This document shows, one piece after another, positions 57,187 to 64,000 of a stretch of DNA of 64,000 bases. The translations under genes were made by a program, and so were the position numbers. The notes under the pieces were generated by a model that worked only from the letters and a program-made list of their open reading frames with translations, was not told the DNA's origin and made no database searches. Origin of the DNA: Burkholderiales bacterium GJ-E10 (GTDB lineage: Bacteria > Pseudomonadota > Gammaproteobacteria > Burkholderiales > Burkholderiaceae_F); NCBI GenBank assembly GCA_000828975.1, contig AP014683.1:2189700-2253699 (forward strand), written 5' to 3'. The first letter of the stretch is position 1. Each line of letters begins with the position of its first letter.

Positions 57187-59874
57187 TCACGGACGCGGCA
57201 TAGCAGCGCCGCCCGCCGCAGGGATCGTCCCGAAGTCTTCCAGCGACCTCTGCCGCACGCCGAGATCCCGCCAGTTTTCCGGATGACAGGAAAACAGCAG
57301 GATCTGGTGGCGCGTCGCCGCGTCGAACAGCACCCGCTTCATCCGCTCCAGGCGCGTCGCATCGCTGTGCACCAGCGCGTCGTCGAGCATGATCAAGGTG
57401 GGCCGTCCCGCCTCCTTGAGCAGGTCGGCGTACGCCAGCCGGCTGATCACTCCCATCTGTTCGCGCGCGCCGAAACTCAGTAGCGCAAAGTCGGCGGACC
57501 CCGCCTCGGGCGCCGTTCCCGGGCGAATCAGGAGACGCGGCGCAAAGTCGTCACCCAGCTCGAGCACGGCCTGCGGGAAGAGCATCCGCACGTAGCGGTC
57601 GAGATGGCGCTGCAGCGGCGCACGCAGGCGCTGCGTGAACGCGGTGCGCCGGGCATCCAGCAGTTCGAGCAGGTGATCGAGGGCGGCGGCGCGGCGGCGC
57701 AGCGCCGCGGCATGCCGGGAGACCTGTTCGTGCTCGCGCACGAGATCGGCGTGCCGTTCGTCCAGCCCCTGCGCACCCAGCGCCGCCAACTCGGACTCCA
57801 GCGCGGCGATCTGGAGCCGGCGCTCGCCCTGCGCCCGTTCGGCCGTTTCGGCGCTGGCCCGGTACCGAGCGGCATCCTGGGCGAGCAGTTCCGGCCGTGC
57901 CGCATCGATCGCCTGTCGCAGCGTTTCGATCTTGCGGGCGAGCGCGGCACGCTCGGCGTTGACGTCATGCCATTCGTCCTGTGCCTTGCGCAAGCGCTCG
58001 GCGCGATCCGGAGCGTCGAGCCGCGACCGCAAGACCCGGCGTTCCCGCTCGGCCGCATCGAGTGCAGCCTGGGCGTTGGCGGCGGCCAGCCCCGCCTGGT
58101 TCCATTGCGCGGCAACGGCGTCGCGCTCGGTCCGCGCGCCTGCCTCGTCGGATTCCGCCTGGGCGGCCGAGGGTCGATCTGCCGCCGCATCGGCCGGGGG
58201 CGGCAACGCGGCGAGGATCGCCTCCTCCTGCCCGATGCGGATTGCCGCTTCCGCCAGGGCGGCGCGCAGGACGTCGATTCCCTTCGGCGCCAGTGCGCGC
58301 AGCGTCGCCTCGCGCATCGCGCATTCCGCCAGATGCTCGCGGTATTGCCGCTGACGGACCTCGGCATCCTCCCACGACGCGAGGCCGAGCGCACGCAACG
58401 CCGCATCCTGATGCGCCCGCAACGCATCGAGTTCGGACCGCAGCTCCGCGAGGTCGGCTCCGCCGGGCGCGATTTCGATGCGGCCCACACCCGGCACCGT
58501 CACCACGATCGGGGCGACGATCAAGCGCTCTCCCGCCCCGCGGCACTCGGTGTCGCCGACCTGGATGCTGCGGCCGGACTCGATGTCGTAGCGCACCCGC
58601 GTCGCCGCCGCCGTCAGCCGGATCTCGATCTCGCGCAGCCGCGCATGCCGATCGCGCAGCGATCGCCAATCCTCCTCGCGCACCTCGGTCTCGGCGGCAT
58701 GCCGCCGCGCCACCAGCAGCGCCGCCTGCTCGGCTTCGGCCGCGCGCAGCACCTCCTCGCCCTGGACACGCTGGGCGCGCAGTTCCTCGACGCGGCCCGC
58801 CGAGGCACGCCGCTGGTCCTCCCGGCGCGCGAGGGCCAGCGCCGCAGCCGCCGCATCGACCCGGGACTGCGCCTGTTCGCGGCGCGCCTGCCAGGACGCC
58901 ACTGCCGCCAGCGCGGACTCCTGCGCGGCGCGCGCAGCCTCGCACGCCGCGGCACGCGCTGCGAATTCCCGCTCTTCCTGCGCGAACACTTCCAGGCGCT
59001 CGCGCAACAGGGCATGGCGCCGCTCGAGTTGTTGCGCGGTGTCCTGCTCGGTGCGCAATTCGCGCTCGATGCGCTGCACCGATTCCAGTTCGGCGATCGT
59101 CTTTCGCTCCTGGGCGCGCATCGCCACCCAGGGCTGCTCCGCCGCCTCGCGCTCGTACTCGGCACGCAGCGCGGCAATCCGATCCACCTTGCCGCGATAG
59201 GAATCCAGGGTCGCCTCGATCGCCTGGATTTCCCGCCGCAGCGCATCCGCCCGCGCCAGCGCCTGCGCGTAATCGCCCCGCGGTTCGCCGCGGGACGCGG
59301 TGAGCAAAGCGTTGCGCTCCGCGGCGACCCGCTCGCGCACCGCATCGCCGACGCCACCGGCAACGGCGCCCAGGGCATCGCCGAGCGCGCGGTTCAGATG
59401 ATCCGCGGCGTTGGCCACCGGCTCGCCGATCTCCTGTGCCATTCCCTGCTCGATCCAGAGCAGTCCGGGAATGCCCCAGTGCTTCGCATTGCTCTCGCCG
59501 CGGCCGGGGAATCCAAACCCCAGCATCGCCGCGAGATGATCCTCTGCGTCCGCGCCGTCGAGCGTGCGGCCGTCGATGTCGAGCTCGCAGCGCTTCTGGT
59601 GCAGGAACCGCTTGCGCAGCCGCGCGGTGTGACCACCCAGGGTGAAATCGATTTCGATCGACGGCGACGCGGAGGGATCTCCCCAGGGCCGCAAGGCCTC
59701 GACGCTGCCCGAGCGGTGGCGCTCGAAAAACGCGGCGCGGATCGCCGCGGCGATCGTGCTCTTGCCGGCTTCGTTCGGCCCAACGAACAGGTTGAGCCCC
59801 TCGTCGAAATCGCCGATCTCGATCGGCGCGCGGAATTTCCGCAACTGCTCGATGCGCAGGCGCGTGATGTTCAC
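57187..59874 (-). CDS. SbcC/YhaN-like AAA-type ATPase with coiled coils
   Basis: 895 residues. Walker A GPNEAGKST (residues 32-40) and the C-terminal LSFGAREQMG signature and PTLIMLDDALVHSD Walker B make up a split SMC-type ATPase, with long coiled-coil segments between (~180-460 and ~560-770) flanking a small middle domain. In SbcC/Rad50 proteins the halves combine; with the nuclease encoded upstream, they cleave DNA ends or hairpins. No zinc-hook CxxC is visible. This form resembles YhaN, paired with YhaO. Overlaps the nuclease gene by 4 bp. Confidence 0.83.
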   Translation of the reverse strand: MNITRLRIEQLRKFRAPIEIGDFDEGLNLFVGPNEAGKSTIAAAIRAAFFERHRSGSVEALRPWGDPSASPSIEIDFTLGGHTARLRKRFLHQKRCELDIDGRTLDGADAEDHLAAMLGFGFPGRGESNAKHWGIPGLLWIEQGMAQEIGEPVANAADHLNRALGDALGAVAGGVGDAVRERVAAERNALLTASRGEPRGDYAQALARADALRREIQAIEATLDSYRGKVDRIAALRAEYEREAAEQPWVAMRAQERKTIAELESVQRIERELRTEQDTAQQLERRHALLRERLEVFAQEEREFAARAAACEAARAAQESALAAVASWQARREQAQSRVDAAAAALALARREDQRRASAGRVEELRAQRVQGEEVLRAAEAEQAALLVARRHAAETEVREEDWRSLRDRHARLREIEIRLTAAATRVRYDIESGRSIQVGDTECRGAGERLIVAPIVVTVPGVGRIEIAPGGADLAELRSELDALRAHQDAALRALGLASWEDAEVRQRQYREHLAECAMREATLRALAPKGIDVLRAALAEAAIRIGQEEAILAALPPPADAAADRPSAAQAESDEAGARTERDAVAAQWNQAGLAAANAQAALDAAERERRVLRSRLDAPDRAERLRKAQDEWHDVNAERAALARKIETLRQAIDAARPELLAQDAARYRASAETAERAQGERRLQIAALESELAALGAQGLDERHADLVREHEQVSRHAAALRRRAAALDHLLELLDARRTAFTQRLRAPLQRHLDRYVRMLFPQAVLELGDDFAPRLLIRPGTAPEAGSADFALLSFGAREQMGVISRLAYADLLKEAGRPTLIMLDDALVHSDATRLERMKRVLFDAATRHQILLFSCHPENWRDLGVRQRSLEDFGTIPAAGGAAMPRP

Positions 59875-60995
59875 CGCGCCGCTCCCACCGGCGGGCGGAC
59901 CTCGTCGAGCAGCGCCGCGAGCAACGCAAGCGCGTCGCGTGCGCGCTCGGCGTCGCCGGTCTGCTCTTCGGCGCGCAGCGCGTCGATCACGTCGCCGAGA
60001 TAGCCCTCCGCGTGCAAGGCCTGGATGTCCGCCGGCGTGGGATGCAAGCGCAGGGCGTCGAGATCGGCGATCAGGCTACGCGTGCGGGCGCGCGCAGCGC
60101 CCAGCGCCCGATCCAACGCCAACCGGCCCGCCAGATCGATCTGACCACGCACGGCGAGCGCCACGACATCGTCGGGTCCCAGCCCCTCGAACTCGCGCGT
60201 CAACGCATCGAGATCGCCGGCCACCCGCAATTCACGCTCCAGCATCCGCCAACGATATCTTCCGGTTGCCACCGGCCGGACGTGGGGCAGCGCGCCGGGG
60301 TGGGCGATCTCGACCACCAGCGCCTGTCCCGAATCGTTGTTGCGGAAGCGATCCGTTTCCGGAGTTCCGCTGTACCAGGTGCGCGGGTCGATCTGCCGGG
60401 TGCCGTGCCAGTCGCCCAGCGCCAGATAGTCGAGCCGCGCCGAGGCCGCCCGGTCGAGCGCGATCGGGTTGGTCGAATCGATCTCCGGCGCCAGGATTCC
60501 CTGCACGCTGCCGTGCGCGATTCCGATGCGCGGCATCCCCACCGGCGTCACGGCAGCGTCGAACCAATCGGTACAGTCGGTGTAGGTATGCCGTTGCGTC
60601 AGAGGAGCCGGCAGGATCGCCACCGCGGGACCATCGAGCACCAGCGGCTCCGAGCGCAGGCAGACATGCACGTGGGGCGGAATCGCGCCGAGGCGTTCGG
60701 CGCGCGTCCAGACCGATTCGGCCAGGCTCGCGTCGTGATTTCCCGGAATCAGGACCCAAGGACCGTGAAAGCCTTCCATGCTCTGGAAGAGCCGAAACAC
60801 CGTGCGATCGGAAACGCCTTGGGCATCGAACACGTCCCCGGCCACCAGCACCATGTCGGCATCTTCGCGGCCGGCCAGGTCGGCGATGCGCGCGACGGCG
60901 CCGAACCGTTCCTCCGCAAGCAGCGCCGCCTCGTCGGCATCGAATTGTCCATAGCGCTTGCCGATCTGCCAATCGGCGGTGTGTACCAACCTCAA
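59871..60995 (-). CDS. SbcD/YhaO-like metallophosphoesterase nuclease
   Basis: 374 residues, TTG start (MRLVHTADWQIGK). Calcineurin-like motifs: DWQIG (Gln in place of the usual His), GDVFDAQ, IPGNHD, IAHGS and LALGDWHG. A Mre11/SbcD-type nuclease or exonuclease; the Gln variant is, as far as I recall, usual in the YhaO branch. Its start overlaps the RND stop (TTGA). Confidence 0.85.
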   Translation of the reverse strand: MRLVHTADWQIGKRYGQFDADEAALLAEERFGAVARIADLAGREDADMVLVAGDVFDAQGVSDRTVFRLFQSMEGFHGPWVLIPGNHDASLAESVWTRAERLGAIPPHVHVCLRSEPLVLDGPAVAILPAPLTQRHTYTDCTDWFDAAVTPVGMPRIGIAHGSVQGILAPEIDSTNPIALDRAASARLDYLALGDWHGTRQIDPRTWYSGTPETDRFRNNDSGQALVVEIAHPGALPHVRPVATGRYRWRMLERELRVAGDLDALTREFEGLGPDDVVALAVRGQIDLAGRLALDRALGAARARTRSLIADLDALRLHPTPADIQALHAEGYLGDVIDALRAEEQTGDAERARDALALLAALLDEVRPPVGAAR

Positions 60996-63900
60996 GTCCG
61001 GTCACCCACCAGTCGGCGTACGGTCACATAGAACACCGGAATCAGCAGCAGGCCGAACACGGTGGCGAACAGCATCCCGCCGATGACGCCGGTGCCGATC
61101 TCATGCCGCGCCACGGCCCCGGCGCCGGTCGACAGCACCAGGGGCAGCACACCGAGGATGAACGCGAACGAGGTCATCAGGATCGGACGCAAGCGCAGCC
61201 GCGCCGCGTGAACGACGGCATCGAGCAGCGATATGCCCTCCGCCTGCCGCTGCACCGCGAACTCGACGATCAGGATGGCGTTCTTGGCCGCGAGACCGAT
61301 CACCGTCACGAGCCCGATCTTGAAATAGATGTCGTTCGGGAAATCGCGCAGCAGGCAGAACGTGAGCATGCCCAGCAGCCCCATCGGGACGACCAGCAGG
61401 ACTGCGACGGGAATCGACCAGCTCTCGTACAACGCCGCCAGACACAGGAATACGACCAGAATCGACAGCCCCAGCAGCGCCGACGTCGAACTTCCGCTCA
61501 ACAGTTCCTGATACGACTGACCGGTCCAGTCCGCGCCATAGCCCGGCGGCAGTGCCTGGTCGACGATGTTCTGCACGGCCTGCATCGCCTGGCCGGTGGT
61601 ATAGCCGGGCCGGGGGTTGCCGACGACCTCGACCGCCGGATAGCCGTTGTAGCGCTGCAGCAGAATCGGGCCGACGCCCCAGTTGGCCTTGATCACGCTG
61701 GACAGCGGAACCATGTCGTACGGGCTGATCGCGGTATTGGCTGCCGACGGATCGACCGGCGCGGTACCGGACACCCCTCCCGTCGCCGCGGCCGCGGTCG
61801 CACCGCCCGCCGGCGTGTAGAGATGCCGCAGCGCATCGAGCCCCATCCGATACTTCGCATCGTCCTGGATGAATACCCGTTTGATCCGCCCGCCATAGGC
61901 CATCTGGTTGACATAGAACGGCGCCATCTCGGCTTCGATGGTGGCGTAGACGTCGGCGAGCGACAAGCCCATCGATGCCGCCTGCTGGCGGTCGAGCGCG
62001 ATGTCGAGCTGCGGCGCGGGCGGGAGCGCATTCTCACGAACCTGATAGAGCATCGGATTCTTGGCGGCGTCGGCGACCAGGGTTTGCGCCGCCCCGTTGA
62101 GCTGCTGGTGCGACTGCCCGGTGCGTGCCAGCAGATACAGGTCGATCCCGCCGAACCGGCTCAGCCCGCGGATCGTCGGCAGATTGACCGCGAACATGCG
62201 GGCGTCCGGGATCGTCATCAGGATCCCGTTGATCCGCGGGATCAACTGCATCGCCGTTTCGGCGCGCGCATCCCAGTCCTTGAGCTTGATGAACGCCATG
62301 CCGACGTTTTCGCTCGAACCGACGAAGCTGAATCCCTCCGGCTGGAACACGCCCGCGATATCCTTCGCGACGGGGCTGTGCAGCAGCGCATGCCGCATCT
62401 CCGCCAGGACCTGATCGGTGCGCTGCAAGGTCGCCCCGGGCGGCAGATTGACCAGCACGAGCACGAAACCCTGATCTTCGTCCGGCACGAAGCTGGTCGG
62501 CATCCGCGTGTACAGGAATCCCGCCAGCACGGTCACCAGCGCGAACAGCACCATCCAGCGCGGGGCGTGCCGAACCGCCCGGCCGACGTGTCCCTCATAG
62601 CCATGCGCCGCACCGTTGTAGGCGCGGTCGAACCAGCGGAACACCACATTGCGCCCCTCGTGGTGCTCGGGCTTGAGCAGCGCCCCGCATAGCGCCGGCG
62701 TGAACGACAGGGCCAGAAACGCCGAAAATGCCATCGAAATCGCGATGGTCAATGCGAACTGCGCATAGATGATCCCGGTGGCACCGGGTTGCAGCGCGGA
62801 CGGTACGAACACTGCCGTCAGCACGAGGGTGATCGCGATGATTGCCCCGGTGATCTGGCGCATCGCCTTGCGCGTCGCCTCCTTGGGATCGAGGCGCTCC
62901 GCGGTCATGATGCGCTCGACGTTCTCGATGACGACGATCGCATCGTCGACGACGATGCCGATGGCCAGCACCATGCCGAACAGCGTGAGCTGGTTGATCG
63001 TGTAGTGCAAGAGCGACAGCCCGATGAAGGTGCCAAGCAGCGCGACCGGGATCACCAGGGTCGGGATCAGGGTCGCGCGCAGGTTCTGCAGAAACACCAG
63101 CATCACCAGGAACACCAGCACGATCGCCTCAGCGAGCGTGAACAGGACCTCCTTCATCGATGCGGTGATGAACGGCGTCGTGTCATACGGCACCGACCAT
63201 TTCACCCCCTCGGGCAGGCTGCGCGCGAGGGTCGCCATCTCGGCTTTCACCGCCGATGCGACCGACAGCGCGTTCGCCCCCGGCGACAGGAATACGCCCA
63301 TGCCGCCCGCCGCCTTGCCGTCGAAATTCGTCGCCGTGCCGTAGCTCTGGGCGCCGAACGAAATGCGCGCGACATCGCGCAACCGGACCGTCGTGCCGTT
63401 GCGATCGGCCCGCAGGATGACGTTGCGGAACTGGTCGAGCGACGAGAACAGCGTGTCTCCGGAGACCGTCGCCGTGAACTCCTGGCCCTTCACCGCCGGG
63501 TCCGAGCCGATGGCACCGGCCGCGAATTGCCCGTCCTGCGCATTGACCGCGTTGAGCACCTGGGTCGTCGACAGTCCGTAGGCCTGCAGCTTGTCCGGGT
63601 CGAGCCAGATGCGCACTGCGTACTCGGAGCCCAGCAGGAATGTGTTGCCGACGCCGTTGACGCGCGCGATCTCCGGCTGGATCTCCGATGCCATGATGTC
63701 GGCGAGCCGCTTGTCGTCGATCGCCGGATTGTTCGACTGCAAGCCGATGAACAGCAGGATGTCGGGCGTCGCCTTCGCGACCGTGATGCCCTCCTGGATG
63801 ACCTGGGCGGGCAGCAGCGGCGCGGCCAGGTTGACCTTGTTCTGCACCTGGACCTGGGCGATGTCGGGATTGGTGCCGGTGGCGAAGGTCAGGGTGATGA

Positions 63901-64000
63901 CCGTCTGGCCGTTGGAGCCCGAGGTCGAGCTGAAGTACAGCAGGTTGTCGATTCCGGTGAGCTGCTGCTCGATGACCTGGGTGACCGTCGCCTCCATGGT
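60992..64000 (-). CDS. HAE1-family RND multidrug efflux permease, N-terminus beyond window
   Basis: 1002 codons are in the window; about 55 N-terminal residues lie past 64000, since the sequence starts at TVTQVIEQQLTGIDN, AcrB residues ~60. Proton-relay helix GIVVDDAIVVIENVER carries the paired Asp of transmembrane 4. The permease is the inner-membrane part of a tripartite drug/proton antiporter. An unusual low-complexity insertion, PAGGATAAAATGGVSG..., lies in the second periplasmic half (~61720-61815). The adaptor gene, expected upstream, is off-window. Overlaps the nuclease gene by 4 bp. Confidence 0.92.
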   Translation of the reverse strand, partial: TMEATVTQVIEQQLTGIDNLLYFSSTSGSNGQTVITLTFATGTNPDIAQVQVQNKVNLAAPLLPAQVIQEGITVAKATPDILLFIGLQSNNPAIDDKRLADIMASEIQPEIARVNGVGNTFLLGSEYAVRIWLDPDKLQAYGLSTTQVLNAVNAQDGQFAAGAIGSDPAVKGQEFTATVSGDTLFSSLDQFRNVILRADRNGTTVRLRDVARISFGAQSYGTATNFDGKAAGGMGVFLSPGANALSVASAVKAEMATLARSLPEGVKWSVPYDTTPFITASMKEVLFTLAEAIVLVFLVMLVFLQNLRATLIPTLVIPVALLGTFIGLSLLHYTINQLTLFGMVLAIGIVVDDAIVVIENVERIMTAERLDPKEATRKAMRQITGAIIAITLVLTAVFVPSALQPGATGIIYAQFALTIAISMAFSAFLALSFTPALCGALLKPEHHEGRNVVFRWFDRAYNGAAHGYEGHVGRAVRHAPRWMVLFALVTVLAGFLYTRMPTSFVPDEDQGFVLVLVNLPPGATLQRTDQVLAEMRHALLHSPVAKDIAGVFQPEGFSFVGSSENVGMAFIKLKDWDARAETAMQLIPRINGILMTIPDARMFAVNLPTIRGLSRFGGIDLYLLARTGQSHQQLNGAAQTLVADAAKNPMLYQVRENALPPAPQLDIALDRQQAASMGLSLADVYATIEAEMAPFYVNQMAYGGRIKRVFIQDDAKYRMGLDALRHLYTPAGGATAAAATGGVSGTAPVDPSAANTAISPYDMVPLSSVIKANWGVGPILLQRYNGYPAVEVVGNPRPGYTTGQAMQAVQNIVDQALPPGYGADWTGQSYQELLSGSSTSALLGLSILVVFLCLAALYESWSIPVAVLLVVPMGLLGMLTFCLLRDFPNDIYFKIGLVTVIGLAAKNAILIVEFAVQRQAEGISLLDAVVHAARLRLRPILMTSFAFILGVLPLVLSTGAGAVARHEIGTGVIGGMLFATVFGLLLIPVFYVTVRRLVGDRT

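Overview
The window is about 64 kb of a high-GC chromosome from a betaproteobacterium, most likely Burkholderiales. Three things point there: the block gyrA-pheA-hisC-tyrA-aroA-cmk, the block yebC-purD-hemF-nadD-rsfS-rlmH-maf-rng, and a tmRNA encoding the tag ANDERFALAA. LPS synthesis genes, lipoproteins and a TonB-dependent receptor show a Gram-negative envelope. Gene content is mostly housekeeping. I see no CRISPR array, prophage, intact insertion sequence or integrase.

Layout. Positions 1-7705 (minus) hold a tightly overlapping gyrA-aromatic/histidine amino-acid operon that ends in an in-frame AroA-Cmk fusion running off the left edge; serC, often found between gyrA and pheA in relatives, is absent. 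7923-10755 (plus) is an amidohydrolase-ubiG-gph unit, followed by ssrA (tmRNA). Just after ssrA lies a ~1.45 kb segment with one Fic-family gene, bounded by a 19-bp direct repeat of the tmRNA 3' region, which looks like a trace of integration. 12724-18167 (minus) encodes a WXXGXW-repeat protein and two c-di-GMP signalling proteins (globin-GAF-EAL; PAS-GGDEF-EAL). 18296-21139 carries a lipoprotein, a YghU-type glutathione transferase, a tautomerase, a 38-codon membrane protein and a PCu(A)C copper chaperone. pepN and a GT39 membrane glycosyltransferase are convergent. 25693-35806 is the yebC...rng block, split between maf and rng by a lipoprotein gene and a TonB-dependent receptor.

35914-48967 is a surface-polysaccharide locus: msbA flippase, WecA-type initiating transferase, seven glycosyltransferases (GT9, GT2 and GT4 types), an acyltransferase and an O-antigen ligase. 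It is followed by a vapBC toxin-antitoxin pair and dnaE. 53508-57111 has terC, hflK-hflC and an HU gene. The right end (57187-64000, minus) is a translationally coupled set: an RND efflux permease cut by the window edge, an SbcD/YhaO-like nuclease and an SbcC/YhaN-like ATPase.

The most notable points are: (1) one GC-rich palindromic repeat family inserted inside coding sequence in two unrelated genes (the AroA-Cmk linker and the TerC C-terminal region), read through in frame and able to act as protein linker; (2) the tmRNA-derived direct repeat bounding the fic gene; (3) several genes with a -10-like hexamer 6-9 bp before the start codon and no Shine-Dalgarno, suggesting leaderless mRNAs; (4) the efflux-pump/nuclease coupling; and (5) a 25-bp perfect inverted repeat between dnaE and terC. 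I did not find a clearly new defence or biosynthetic system.
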